Part shown: one piece after another, positions 53,139 through 62,812 of the stretch
Layout: each line of letters begins with the position of its first letter
Position numbering within the stretch: the stretch's first letter is position 1
NCBI GenBank assembly: GCA_024809215.1
Contig: JANUBW010000011.1
Location: 248,001 to 312,000 of the forward strand
Length of the DNA: 64,000 nucleotides
Reading direction: 5' to 3'
Source: Niastella sp. OAS944
GTDB lineage: Bacteria > Bacteroidota > Bacteroidia > Chitinophagales > Chitinophagaceae
Program-made: the position numbers and the translations under genes
The notes under the pieces: model-generated
Databases searched by the model: none
Told to the model about the DNA's origin: nothing
Seen by the model: the letters and a program-made list of their open reading frames with translations, nothing else

Positions 53139-54320
53139 TTAAAGCCATATTAAAGGATGCCTTACTGGCAAATTCCTTATCACTTCTTCTACTGTTGGTT
53201 TGTGTTCCAATCCCTTCCAGGTCTTTAGCCATTCTTTATTATCGTACGCATTGGCGCCAAATACAAGAAAAGGCTGGGCTACCGGCCAGTTTTCCCAATA
53301 CATTACATCGGGCGTTTTTGGCCATTTGCTTTTATTGGCTATGAAGGGTTGTAAATATTCTATTCCTTTTTTAATATTCCGTCCATCGGGGGTGGTATAG
53401 GCCCACAGATCATCTTCTTTTGTAGATAAGATCTGGCAAATGGTTGTCATGGCATCGAGGTTAAAGATCGAATAACCATAAGGTTTTGTTCTACGCAATT
53501 CCTGCGGAAAACTTCCATCGGCAGCCATTTGGTTTGGCAGTAATACATTCTTATACCGGTCGGCACAAAAACGCATCAGCATTTCGTTATGGGTGAACCG
53601 GGCAAAAGCGGCCGTTTGCATTACCCAGCAGGTACCATGGTTATTGGTAGCGTTCATTTCATCTTTACCGTATTGATGGGTAGTTAACCATTGCAGGTAT
53701 TGTTCAAACCAACGCCTGATGGCTTCCAACGCCTGGCGATCCATAACTTTTGCATTTTCCATTACCAATAATCCCTGCACTACTTCCATCAATTGAATGG
53801 TATCTATAATGCCAATACCCCTACCTGTGAACCTGCCCTTTATAGCCTGTGCATATTGCAGGTTAGGATTCATGCGTGTTGCTGTGTCAACAAACCAGGC
53901 CTTGCAATGCATTAATACCCTGCTTACATATTTTTCATCGCCCGTTACCTGGTAAGCAGAAGCCAGCGCACCAACGATCTGGCTTAACCTGATCATTGCA
54001 TGGCGATGCGCAACAAAATTCTCAGGGTTCGTCATGCCATCTCGTTGCACATATGGGCTATCAGGGAATTTTTCATTGGGCCACCAATAGTCGCCTTCTG
54101 AAAAGAAATCATGTTTGCCGCCGGCACTTCGTGGCGAGCTTTGCACCGTTACGGTAACCGGCTGTTGTTGCATTGCCCATGCCGCCTCCTGTAGAATTTG
54201 CTTTCGCAGTGTCTTTAGGACTTCGGGTTTGTAGTCTTTTGGTGCTTCTTTGTTAAATGATAGCAGGCCATTAGCGAGAATGGTTACTATTAAGCAGATG
54301 AATATTTTCTTTGGTTTCAT
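53139..54320 (-). CDS. Alginate-lyase-family enzyme (PF05426-like, PL38/PL5-type fold)
   Basis: 393 residues, with a signal peptide (KKIFICLIVTILANGLLS). The (alpha/alpha)-toroid signature includes HDFFSEGDYWWPNEKFPDSPYVQRDGMTNP, then MNATNNHGTCWVMQTAAFARF, the NNHG motif carrying the catalytic His, and SYRR-like ELRRTKPYGYSIFNLDAM. The family splits uronic-acid-containing polysaccharides by beta-elimination; PL38 includes glucuronan lyases. Products would feed the GH88 downstream. 34 bases from the GH29 gene. Confidence 0.82.
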   Translation of the reverse strand: MKPKKIFICLIVTILANGLLSFNKEAPKDYKPEVLKTLRKQILQEAAWAMQQQPVTVTVQSSPRSAGGKHDFFSEGDYWWPNEKFPDSPYVQRDGMTNPENFVAHRHAMIRLSQIVGALASAYQVTGDEKYVSRVLMHCKAWFVDTATRMNPNLQYAQAIKGRFTGRGIGIIDTIQLMEVVQGLLVMENAKVMDRQALEAIRRWFEQYLQWLTTHQYGKDEMNATNNHGTCWVMQTAAFARFTHNEMLMRFCADRYKNVLLPNQMAADGSFPQELRRTKPYGYSIFNLDAMTTICQILSTKEDDLWAYTTPDGRNIKKGIEYLQPFIANKSKWPKTPDVMYWENWPVAQPFLVFGANAYDNKEWLKTWKGLEHKPTVEEVIRNLPVRHPLIWL

Positions 54321-54349
54321 AAGTTTCTTTTAATGTGGTTGAGGCTTAT

Positions 54350-54393
54350 GGCCCCTCCCCAAACCCCTCTCCGCCAGCTGGCGGATGAGGGGC
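54350..54393. repeat. GC-rich palindromic element (downstream side of GH31)
   Basis: TGGCCCCTCCCCAAACCCCTC followed by the palindrome CCGCCAGCTGGCGG (54371-54384) and ATGAGGGGC. An 18-bp block CCGCCAGCTGGCGGATGA (54371-54388) recurs exactly at 56696-56713. REP-like in style. Confidence 0.7.
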
Positions 54394-54424
54394 AATATTA
54401 AAGTATCCTGGTCATGGAGTTCGG

Positions 54425-56614
54425 TTAATGGCCCCCCTCCCCTGCCCTCCCCCGGTGGGGGGAGGGTTCCCTATTAGTCATATATTCAAATAATACATTG
54501 CCTACGGTGTTAGGCTTTCCTTTTACCGGTGCTGAAATGCTTCCTTTTAATTTACCATTCTTATCGCGCTCTACTTTTATTTCGCGCCAGCAGTAATCGC
54601 CTTTCTCGTAGTTATAGCTTTCGCCGTCATCGTCGTACAACATATACTTTCCGGGCTTATCGCCATAATAGCGAACATTAAGATCAACTTTTTCTCCTGG
54701 CAGCGGCGCGTGTAACATAGGTTTCATCATAGGAATGATGCCCCCGTCTTTTACATACACCGGAATTTTATCTAACCCTGGCGTAACAGTTATAACCTGT
54801 CCATCGCCGACAAAAGCGCCGGTAAAGAAATCGTACCATTTACCTTTTGGCAGTACCACTTTACGGGTTTGCTGTCCCGCAAATAATGGCGCTACCAGTA
54901 AATAATCGCCGGCCATATATTGATCTTTTATTTCTTTCGATACCGCTTCAGCATATGGATTCTCTTCGAGGTTGGCATTACCATTCTCTTTTTTTGCTTC
55001 CTGTACAAATCCTTCCTCAAGGTTCATAGCCCTAAATGGCGGCAACCCTTCAAAATGATACCGCGCAAATGCACTATACCAATAAGGCATCATTTGCATA
55101 CGTAACAATGCCAGCTGTTTTATAGGCTCAGCCACTTCATTATACGACCATGGCTTGGTACCACTGGCCCATGCATTGATCATGGCCATTGGCGAAAACA
55201 CTACCGTTTGAAAACGCCGCAGCCACTCCTCTCCTGTTTTGCTGGCCCGAACTTCAGGTGTCCATAACACTCCGGCAAAACCGCTATTAATAAGCGCCGT
55301 TATAAAATCTTCATGATTATAATAATCGTTATAAATAACATAAGGGAAGGAAGTGCCGCCCGCATTGGATGCACGCACTAACCCAAACGTTCTTTTATTC
55401 TGTTGATGAAAGATTGTTTCACTATACCGTTGAACCAGTAAGCCAAAGGTCTGGCGCATTTGTTCTGCAGGAATGCCAGAGGGAAAACTGGCCACATCGG
55501 GCCACAGGTAATGATCATAACCATCTACCTCATCTATCTTATACCCGCTTACACCTTTGGATACCTGATCTCGTTGCAACTGATCGAAAAATAACTTGCG
55601 TGCCTGATCCTGTGTAAAGTCGGGCACCAGTCCATTCCATACCGTATGTGAACCGCTGAATGGAACGATCGCTTTATAAAATGGCGCTTCGGGTGATACG
55701 TATGGATTCGTCCAGAGATTTACGCGAATGTTTTCCTTCAGTAATCCTTGTACAAAACCAGCAGGATCGGGATAACGCACACTATCCCATGAAAAAGTAC
55801 AGGGGTAGCTTTTGCTTTGCCAGCCTGGTTCAAGCCCTATAAAATCGAGCGGGAAACCTTTTTCGCGAAATGCCGTTACTTCTTTTTTTACTTCTTCAGC
55901 AGTATATAATGATTTCACTCGTTGCGTAAAACCCAATCCCCAGCGAGGTGGTAAACAGCCGCCACCATTGAACAGATTAAAACGCTTTACCGCATCTAAC
56001 GCAGTGGGGCCGCCGAACACGTATATTTCCACGCCGGCAGCCGGCACCAATATTTCAACCGCATCGGAATATGGACGGGAACTCCAGCTTTTATCAGTAT
56101 TGCGGTCTTTGGCCACCGGGGCATTCTTACTTTCTACCCGTACGCCTGTTCCGGCATACACCGTTAAATACCGCGCTGAGTTGATGAACACACCATACCC
56201 TTTTGACGAAACATAAAACGGCGTGGGCGCATGCGTTCTTCCATTATCTTTTCCGCCGTAATGATCAACATGTAATTGTAAGATCTTGCCACGCTGGTGA
56301 ATGGTTTGAAAATTCAACCCAAAACCAAACAACTGCTCCTCTTTTTGCAAGGGGAAACGCAGGTACGTTTTTCCATCTACTACTTTTATAGAAATATCTG
56401 TTTGCGATAAAGGAAATGCCGCCTGCGTAATGGCAGATAAGGCTTCACGATTGGGTGTGGCGCCCGATGCCTTTAACAGATCATAACTTTCCGGCACACC
56501 CGCAGTTGCCTTCCAAACGCCCGGGGCGGTTTCGCTCCAGGAGATCTGGCTGTGTATACGACCTACGTTACCTATTAAAACAATAACCAGTAATATAATT
56601 TTTGCTCCAGACAT
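54425..56614 (-). CDS. Alpha-xylosidase/alpha-glucosidase-like GH31 enzyme
   Basis: About 729 residues from the ATG at 56614. An ATG 44 codons upstream (56746) is discounted because that stretch is an intergenic repeat, and the 56614 start gives a normal signal peptide (AKIILLVIVLIGNVGRIHSQ). GH31 landmarks: PPRWGLGFTQRVKSLYTAEEV, the nucleophile Asp in GYKIDEVDGYD, MKPMLHAPLPGEKVDLN and a DUF5110-like C-terminal region (WYDFFTGAFVGDGQVITV). The family includes alpha-xylosidases and alpha-glucosidases; context (fucosidases, GH2) suits xylose or fucose-decorated glycans. The last ~15 residues come from a GC-rich palindrome. Confidence 0.88.
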   Translation of the reverse strand: MSGAKIILLVIVLIGNVGRIHSQISWSETAPGVWKATAGVPESYDLLKASGATPNREALSAITQAAFPLSQTDISIKVVDGKTYLRFPLQKEEQLFGFGLNFQTIHQRGKILQLHVDHYGGKDNGRTHAPTPFYVSSKGYGVFINSARYLTVYAGTGVRVESKNAPVAKDRNTDKSWSSRPYSDAVEILVPAAGVEIYVFGGPTALDAVKRFNLFNGGGCLPPRWGLGFTQRVKSLYTAEEVKKEVTAFREKGFPLDFIGLEPGWQSKSYPCTFSWDSVRYPDPAGFVQGLLKENIRVNLWTNPYVSPEAPFYKAIVPFSGSHTVWNGLVPDFTQDQARKLFFDQLQRDQVSKGVSGYKIDEVDGYDHYLWPDVASFPSGIPAEQMRQTFGLLVQRYSETIFHQQNKRTFGLVRASNAGGTSFPYVIYNDYYNHEDFITALINSGFAGVLWTPEVRASKTGEEWLRRFQTVVFSPMAMINAWASGTKPWSYNEVAEPIKQLALLRMQMMPYWYSAFARYHFEGLPPFRAMNLEEGFVQEAKKENGNANLEENPYAEAVSKEIKDQYMAGDYLLVAPLFAGQQTRKVVLPKGKWYDFFTGAFVGDGQVITVTPGLDKIPVYVKDGGIIPMMKPMLHAPLPGEKVDLNVRYYGDKPGKYMLYDDDGESYNYEKGDYCWREIKVERDKNGKLKGSISAPVKGKPNTVGNVLFEYMTNREPSPHRGRAGEGGH
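54428..54471. repeat. GC-rich palindrome overlapping the GH31 3' end
   Basis: CCCTCCCCC (54446-54454) and GGGGGAGGG (54459-54467) pair perfectly in a C/G-rich element. It lies inside the last codons of the GH31 gene, so the predicted C-terminus (REPSPHRGRAGEGGH) looks like a translated element. Confidence 0.7.
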
Positions 56615-56626
56615 ATTAGAATGTTT

Positions 56627-56750
56627 TTCGTGAATCGGCAATCGTGAATCGGCAATGAAACTCCATATTTTTGGCCTCGCTAATCGTGAAACGGTCCGCC
56701 AGCTGGCGGATGAAACGTGAAAGGGCCGCTCAATTTTGAAGCTCACGCTT
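56627..56750. repeat. Mosaic intergenic repeat (copy upstream of GH31)
   Basis: Contains AATCGGCAATCGTGAATCGG and 5 more bases (56633-56657), the exact inverse of 34801-34825; an AAACGTGAAAGGGCCGCTCA block (56713-56744), similar to the inverse of 34832-34863; and between them CCGCCAGCTGGCGGATGA (56696-56713), identical to 54371-54388. Confidence 0.78.
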
Positions 56751-56761
56751 TGTCGGCAATT

Positions 56762-56800
56762 GGCCCCCCAAACCCCTCCCCCGGAAGGGGGAGGGGCTTT
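56762..56800. repeat. GC-rich palindromic element with perfect hairpin
   Basis: CCCCTCCCCC (56773-56782), loop GGAA, GGGGGAGGGG (56787-56796), followed by CTTTTC. Same family as the elements at 54350 and 54428. It lies between GH95 and GH31 and may terminate or stabilise transcripts. Confidence 0.72.
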
Positions 56801-56895
56801 TCACCTAGCCAGATTTCGTTAATTTGTTAAAGTATTATTTTGTACTCCTTTATCAACACTATCAACTCTATCACCTTTTTAACTTCTTTGTCAAC

Positions 56896-59457
56896 CTACA
56901 AAGCAACAATAGTATACACTTCCCCCTTCTTCGTATCAAACTCAACAGTATACTCCTTTGCCACCTCCAGCGAAACCAACTTTGCCTGCTCATCTTTTTT
57001 ATAAGGTGGTAATCCGTAGGAAGTATTTAAATTATTTGTGTTCGTACCGGCTGACGCTTTTGACGTTACTTCAACTACTTTAATGGGGCATGGCGCGCTT
57101 ACCCGGCATGGCCCACCTAAATTAGAGGTGATAGTAGCCTTCGATAATTTTCCTTCTTTCCAATTAATAGCTACAGTAAAATTGCCGCGAGCCTTTATGC
57201 CACTAATGGAACCATTCTTCCAGGAATCGGGTAATGCGGGTAATAAAGCCAACTCGCCATTATGACTTTGCAACAACATTTCAGTCATACCGGCTGTTGC
57301 GCCAAAATTGCCATCTATTTGAAAGGGCGGATGCGCATCGAACAAATTGGCATACGTTCCGCCGCCACTCATAGCATCTCTTGTTTCGAGTGGATTGATA
57401 TAAGTAAACGCATCGCTCAAGATCTTATACGCATGATTGCCATCGTGCAAACGCGCCCACCAGTTTATTTTCCAGGCCATAGACCAACCGGTACTTACAT
57501 CACCTCTGAAGATGAGCGATTGCTTTGCCGCCGCTGCCAGCTCAGGTGTAGTGGCCACATTGATCTGACTACCGGGATACAAGCCAAACAAATGCGATAA
57601 GTGCCGGTGTTTATCTTTAGGATCGTCCCAATCTTTGTTCCACTCCTGCAACTGACCATACTGACCAATATGATATGGGTATAATTTCTCTTTGGCCTGT
57701 ATCAACTGATTGCGAAATGCTTCATCGGTATTTAGTATGCTGCTGGTTTTTATAGCCGCAGTGAACAATTCGCGAATAATGCTCATGTCCATCGTAGTGG
57801 CCATACCAACCTGAAACTCTTTTCCTTTTATCTTCATGGTGTTCTCCGGTGAAGTAGAAGGATTGGTAACCAGGTAACCATTCGCCGGGTCGGTGATGAG
57901 CCAATGCAACATAAACTGTGCAGCCCCTTTTAGCAAGGGCCAGTTATTCTTTAAAAAATCTCTATCGCCTGTAAATAAATAATGCTCCCACAAATGCGTG
58001 CTCAACCAGGCGCCGGCCATTGGCCAGCAGCTCCAACGCGGCATTCCTTTAGGGTCCCACTCATAACCACCGGGCGGTGAAGTTTTTGCCCACAGATCTG
58101 AATTATGATGTACCACCCAACCTTCGTTGATATTATAATTTACTTTGGCTGTTTTGGCGCCATTGATGGCCAACTCTTTTAAAAAGCTGAACAATGGCTG
58201 ATGGCATTCACTCAAATTGGTATTCTCTGCCAGCCAGTAATTCATCTCGGTATTTATATTGGTGGTATAGTTACTACCCCATGGTGGCTTTATGTGATGG
58301 TTCCAAATGCCCTGCAAATTAGCTGGTCTTGAACCTGGCCGTGAACTGGCGATGAGCAGGTATCGTCCAAACTGATAATACAAAACCTGTAACTGCTGAT
58401 CGGTTGGCGCCGATGCATACTTCTTTAATCGCTCATCGGTAGGAAGCTTCAGCACATTCTCATCGGCACTTAATTTAAATTCAACCCTTTTAAACAAAGA
58501 CCGGTAGTCGTTGATGTGCTCCGTCTTTAATTGTTCATACGAACGCGCCAGGGCCTTTTGTAAAATGGCTTTTGCTTCAATGGAAGGGTCTTTGCCTTCG
58601 AGGCCCGGCGATTTATCAAAGCCATTAAAGCTGGTAGCTTCTGACAAATAAATAGTGACGGAATTGGCGCCTACCACGCTTAATTCTTCATCTTTTTGTT
58701 CAACGCGGCCGCCTTCTACTTTTATTTTTGCATGTACTTCAAAGTTCATGCCTTCGCCTTTCTCACCTGCAGAATCATACACTACCTGCTGTGGCTCAGA
58801 TTCACGGTTCGCAACAAATTTGGGCGCTTTACCTTGCAGCACCAGGTAATTGGCTGCTACAGTTTTTACTTTAAACTTTAATTGGCTGCGCAATTGTAAC
58901 CGCCCACTGATAGCGCCTTTCTTATCGGCGGTAAGCCGCATCACCAATACTTTGGCCGGGTAACTAATAAAAACCTCGCGCTGGTAATTTACCTCACCCA
59001 GTTGGTATCGCAGCGCGGCTACTGCAGTATTCAGGTCCAGATCGCGATAATATGTTTTCGGCGTTACATCTTTCGCTGGTAAAAGCCATAACAGATCGGC
59101 CAGTGGTAAATAGCGGGCAGAATAAGGCCCCTGCATCTTTTTCCATAATGCCGCCGCCTTTTCATAATCACCATCAAATACTGCCTGCCGCACCTGGGGC
59201 AAAACAGTTGGGCCGTTGGGATTATTCCCTGCATCAGGATAACCCGACCATAAGGTGTTATCGTTTAACTGAACCAACTCATCCTGGCTGCCCCATACCA
59301 TAGCGCCGGTTTTTCCATTGCCTAATGGCAGGGCCTCTTCCCAGGCTTGCGCAGGTTTGTTGTACCATAACTTTAAACTAGGATCACTGGCCTTTTGCGC
59401 ATACACAGCAATGCAAGCCAGTTGAATAAAGCAACAGATCGTTATTGATAGTTTCAT
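56896..59457 (-). CDS. Alpha-L-fucosidase, GH95
   Basis: 853 residues from the ATG at 59457 ([20 protein letters not shown] signal peptide); a start at 59508 would overlap the upstream GH2 gene. GH95 hallmarks: [38 protein letters not shown], the [22 protein letters not shown] segment with catalytic Asn residues, and [15 protein letters not shown]. It hydrolyses alpha-1,2-L-fucosides by inversion, as in xyloglucan or other fucosylated side chains (some members are L-galactosidases). 7 bases after the GH2 gene. Confidence 0.93.
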   Translation of the reverse strand: MKLSITICCFIQLACIAVYAQKASDPSLKLWYNKPAQAWEEALPLGNGKTGAMVWGSQDELVQLNDNTLWSGYPDAGNNPNGPTVLPQVRQAVFDGDYEKAAALWKKMQGPYSARYLPLADLLWLLPAKDVTPKTYYRDLDLNTAVAALRYQLGEVNYQREVFISYPAKVLVMRLTADKKGAISGRLQLRSQLKFKVKTVAANYLVLQGKAPKFVANRESEPQQVVYDSAGEKGEGMNFEVHAKIKVEGGRVEQKDEELSVVGANSVTIYLSEATSFNGFDKSPGLEGKDPSIEAKAILQKALARSYEQLKTEHINDYRSLFKRVEFKLSADENVLKLPTDERLKKYASAPTDQQLQVLYYQFGRYLLIASSRPGSRPANLQGIWNHHIKPPWGSNYTTNINTEMNYWLAENTNLSECHQPLFSFLKELAINGAKTAKVNYNINEGWVVHHNSDLWAKTSPPGGYEWDPKGMPRWSCWPMAGAWLSTHLWEHYLFTGDRDFLKNNWPLLKGAAQFMLHWLITDPANGYLVTNPSTSPENTMKIKGKEFQVGMATTMDMSIIRELFTAAIKTSSILNTDEAFRNQLIQAKEKLYPYHIGQYGQLQEWNKDWDDPKDKHRHLSHLFGLYPGSQINVATTPELAAAAKQSLIFRGDVSTGWSMAWKINWWARLHDGNHAYKILSDAFTYINPLETRDAMSGGGTYANLFDAHPPFQIDGNFGATAGMTEMLLQSHNGELALLPALPDSWKNGSISGIKARGNFTVAINWKEGKLSKATITSNLGGPCRVSAPCPIKVVEVTSKASAGTNTNNLNTSYGLPPYKKDEQAKLVSLEVAKEYTVEFDTKKGEVYTIVAL

Positions 59458-59464
59458 GCTCGTC

Positions 59465-61915
59465 TTATAATTCTTTAAATACAGTTTCCAATCCTTCGCT
59501 TTTTGCACTGATCACTGAGTGACCTTTATTTGTTTGCACCCGAATGATGGCGCGGCCATTGTATGCCTGCACATAGCGCGAACCGCTCGATGTGCCCTGG
59601 TTATCGATCAGTTTGCCATCGCCGGCCAAACCGAACCGAATAAAGTTAGCGGCATCTAAACAAGGCACGCCTTTATCATCGAGCATGGTTGCCTGCATGG
59701 TAGCTATGCCATTTTCTTCACCTGTTTTCTCTAACAACAACTTCGCCGGCTTGCTCCATTTTTCCGTTTGATATTGAAATTGAAGTGAATCAGTTACTAT
59801 AATTTTTCCATTACGTGCAACCACCTTTATCTGTTGCATTCCTTTGTTCAATGGAACATTCCAACGCAAACCTGCAGCGGGAAAATCCTGGCTATTGCGT
59901 TTTTTAACACCATAGCTTTTCCCATTTACAAACAACTCTGCTTCGGCGCAATTAGAATAAACTTTTATCATCTTATCTTCGCCTTCACTTCCCCAACGTA
60001 CCGGCCAGCTATGCCCGTAAATATGCACCATAGGCTGCGCTGTCCAATAGGATTGAAATACGTAGTACGATTCTTTTTTTGTAAGATCTCTTTCTACAAC
60101 ACCTTTCTGGTTCATATAAGGCACAGGATTATCAGGCCGTACAGGAGTAGAAAAATCTTTGAATGGCCATTGGGCTGTACCTGTAAGCCAGGGCATGGTT
60201 TCCTGTTCTTTCAAATGCCAGTCGACCAGGTTGCACAAATACGATTCGCTCCAGTCGCCATCTTTTGATACACGTGCAGTGCCGCCGTACAAACTGGCGT
60301 CACCGGCCCGCTCATCGGCGCCGTTGCCTGTTTTCACTACCTGCAATGCTTTATCGGGATTTTCTGAATGCCGGCGGGCATGGCTGTCGCCACCCCATTC
60401 AACATGTAAGAAATGATTTACTTTTTTAAACTCTTCTTCCGATACCTTTTTGTATTCGGTGTACACGCCGCGGTACCAGCCGGCCCAAATAGAGGGAGAA
60501 TATACATCTACAATGTCTTTACAAAAATCACAACGACGGATAGCCGTTTTGCGTGAGGCATCTAATTTATGCGACAGGTCGTGCAGTTCTTTCATAAAAT
60601 GGCGGATCTTCTCTTTATCGAACTCGGGAAAATCGCCCGGCCAGTCATTCTCATTACCCATGCCCCAAATGATAATCGCCGGATGGTTGTAATGTTGTTC
60701 TATCATATTAGTGAGCATGCGTTTTGCCATGTTCTGGTAAAAAGGGCCACCCAAACCGCCGCGACACCAGGGAATTTCTTCCCAAACAAGGATCCCCAAA
60801 CTATCGCACAGATTTAAGATAATACGAGATTGCTGATAATGGCCCAAACGAATAAAGTTTACGCCCATCTCTTTCATCATGATCATCTCCCGGCGCATCA
60901 TTTCTTCGGTCATGGCAGCAGCTACGCCTGCATGGTCTTCATGGCGATGCGTTCCGCGTAACAGCAACCGCTGTCCGTTCAACATAAATGGGCCATGATC
61001 AACGAATTCAAAATGACGGAAGCCGATCTTTTCGGCTTGAACATGTTTACCGGTTGGTGTAGTTACCGTTGCTTCTACCGAATACAATACCGGCTTTTGC
61101 GGCGACCATAACTGGGGTGATTTGATAGTAAAGTCAGTAAGCTTTACATCACCGTTCAGCGCAGTGGAAGCGACTTCTTTTTGTTGCATTACTTTACCAG
61201 CGGGGTCAAAGAGCTTTATTGTAACAGCAGCGTTAGCGGCCACTGTTTGATAAAAGCGCGCTGATACCTGTACAGTACCAACCTTGCCCGCTTTATCAAC
61301 TTCAGCTTTTGCAAACAATTTATCAATAGCTACCGGTGGCACATACACCAGATTCAGATAGCGGTAAATGCCGCCGTAGATATTAAAGTCAGACAGATCG
61401 GAAGGGATCATTTCCAGATCGCGCGAATTATCGGTGCGTATTGAAATGGGCACCTTTCCTTTGAACTGGCTTTGCGCAACCGGCGTTTTACTAAAGGCTT
61501 CAACGGCATCTGTGATATCCACTACAAACTCATCGTACCCGCCAACATGCGAACCTACTTTTGTTGTATACACGTACACATCGGTCTTTTGGCCTGCACC
61601 TTCAAAAAAAAGCAGGGTACGGCCATTACTATACGGGTTCTTAATATCGAGTTGAGTACGATACCAGGCCGGGCCCTGGTAATAATTTACATCCGGATCA
61701 ACACCATCTTCGGCGTTCACACAATGTGGCAATTGTACTGTTTGCCAAAGCGGCACACTCTCGGGGTTTCCTTTCCCTACCGGGCGTACCACTTCCCAAA
61801 TACCACCAACATCCTGTTTAATAAACTCCCAATTACCAGTTAAACGACTTGTTTGCTGGGCTTGTGTTGATGAAGCAATGATCAACAATAAAGACAACAA
61901 TCTGAGTATCCGCAT
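59465..61915 (-). CDS. GH2 beta-galactosidase/beta-glucuronidase-type enzyme
   Basis: 816 residues with a signal peptide ([20 protein letters not shown]). Domains in order: sugar-binding jelly roll ([23 protein letters not shown]), Ig-like, TIM barrel, and a C-terminal DUF4982-like/Ig domain. Catalytic acid Glu in [12 protein letters not shown] and nucleophile Glu in [29 protein letters not shown] is typical of the GH2 barrel. Releases beta-galactose or glucuronic acid; specificity not decidable. First enzyme gene after the SusD/fasciclin genes in the PUL. Confidence 0.92.
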   Translation of the reverse strand: MRILRLLSLLLIIASSTQAQQTSRLTGNWEFIKQDVGGIWEVVRPVGKGNPESVPLWQTVQLPHCVNAEDGVDPDVNYYQGPAWYRTQLDIKNPYSNGRTLLFFEGAGQKTDVYVYTTKVGSHVGGYDEFVVDITDAVEAFSKTPVAQSQFKGKVPISIRTDNSRDLEMIPSDLSDFNIYGGIYRYLNLVYVPPVAIDKLFAKAEVDKAGKVGTVQVSARFYQTVAANAAVTIKLFDPAGKVMQQKEVASTALNGDVKLTDFTIKSPQLWSPQKPVLYSVEATVTTPTGKHVQAEKIGFRHFEFVDHGPFMLNGQRLLLRGTHRHEDHAGVAAAMTEEMMRREMIMMKEMGVNFIRLGHYQQSRIILNLCDSLGILVWEEIPWCRGGLGGPFYQNMAKRMLTNMIEQHYNHPAIIIWGMGNENDWPGDFPEFDKEKIRHFMKELHDLSHKLDASRKTAIRRCDFCKDIVDVYSPSIWAGWYRGVYTEYKKVSEEEFKKVNHFLHVEWGGDSHARRHSENPDKALQVVKTGNGADERAGDASLYGGTARVSKDGDWSESYLCNLVDWHLKEQETMPWLTGTAQWPFKDFSTPVRPDNPVPYMNQKGVVERDLTKKESYYVFQSYWTAQPMVHIYGHSWPVRWGSEGEDKMIKVYSNCAEAELFVNGKSYGVKKRNSQDFPAAGLRWNVPLNKGMQQIKVVARNGKIIVTDSLQFQYQTEKWSKPAKLLLEKTGEENGIATMQATMLDDKGVPCLDAANFIRFGLAGDGKLIDNQGTSSGSRYVQAYNGRAIIRVQTNKGHSVISAKSEGLETVFKEL

Positions 61916-62019
61916 TATGCTACTTTCTATTTTTATATTTCCTCCGAAAGATAAGTAAGAACATCTCTCCTATTTCCAGATTGTACGCAATCGTTTCCGG
62001 GTTGCATTGACTTTGTTAA

Positions 62020-62070
62020 AACTTAAAATTCTGGCCCTGGAACTAATAAAGCTCTCCAGGGGCCAGAATT
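62020..62070 (-). terminator. Terminator after the fasciclin-like lipoprotein gene
   Basis: AATTCTGGCCCTGG (62027-62040) pairs with CCAGGGGCCAGAATT (62056-62070), with one extra G; on the minus strand it is followed by TTTAAGTTTTAAC. It may separate the SusD-fasciclin unit from the downstream enzymes, or lower expression. Confidence 0.6.
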
Positions 62071-62106
62071 CAATTGTAGTAACCGCTATACGATTAATTA
62101 ATTTAT

Positions 62107-62799
62107 TTATGGTTTCACACCATACTCCACCATCCTGTCAAACACATGTATTGGGCCATTGTCGCTAAGGATACCAGATGTACGGCCTGCAGTGGCGCGA
62201 ACGCTGTTGAGAAAATCATTTATCCGCACTCTTGAATCCCTGTCATTCGACAATATGAAAGTCATAATGCTTTTTGGATTGGCCGGATCTGCTCCTTCTG
62301 GTAAAAGTGTCTTTACCTCTACATTTTCGGGCCCTATGTTATCGTAGCTATACTCCCCCTTTACTATTAAATACAATAACCAGTTCTTCACCTGTTGCGG
62401 CGTATATGCCGACCAGCTTTTGGGGATCTGGCCATTGACCTTATAACGCGACCAATAATTATCAGTAGGCTGCGGAGTTGCCGTTCTGAAAACTGCATCG
62501 TTATGCAGGAAAATAAATGTTTGGCCCGGTTGCAGATAAAGCGCGGTATCAATACCCGAATAAACGATCGCTTCGTACATGCGTTTAAAGATGGTATCGG
62601 TAGAACTTAATACACTTCGTTCCTTTAAATACTGCCAGGCAGTTTTATTGATATGCGCATCGAGTGTAGCGGTTGTATGCTCGGCATCTTCCTGCAGGCG
62701 CAAACCGGCAATTTTTTTACATCCGGTAATACCCATCATTAACAAACCAATGAAAATGGTGCTATATATAATTTGTTGTTTCATTTTTGTCGCTTTCAT
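62107..62799 (-). CDS. Fasciclin-like lipoprotein of the SusD operon
   Basis: 230 residues (ATG at 62784 gives a tighter signal peptide). The signal ends in the lipobox GITGC. The body resembles a FAS1/fasciclin-like domain: ATLDAHINKTAWQYLKERS, TFIFLHNDAVFRT, LLYLIVKGEYSYDN, and GILSDNGPIHVFDRMVEY at the end. Such lipoproteins sit next to SusC/SusD pairs in some Bacteroidota PULs and may bind glycan at the outer membrane. 13 bases downstream of the SusD gene. Confidence 0.78.
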   Translation of the reverse strand: MKATKMKQQIIYSTIFIGLLMMGITGCKKIAGLRLQEDAEHTTATLDAHINKTAWQYLKERSVLSSTDTIFKRMYEAIVYSGIDTALYLQPGQTFIFLHNDAVFRTATPQPTDNYWSRYKVNGQIPKSWSAYTPQQVKNWLLYLIVKGEYSYDNIGPENVEVKTLLPEGADPANPKSIMTFILSNDRDSRVRINDFLNSVRATAGRTSGILSDNGPIHVFDRMVEYGVKP

Positions 62800-62812
62800 T
62801 TTACCAATAGGT

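Noticed and set aside
56615..56746. 44-codon N-terminal extension of the GH31 gene
   Set aside because: This stretch is the mosaic repeat; the residues FKIERPFHVS are read from the same block as near uxuA, and the ATG at 56614 starts a normal signal peptide.
59458..59508. 17-codon N-terminal extension of the GH95 gene
   Set aside because: It would overlap the upstream GH2 gene and precede a good signal peptide starting at 59457.
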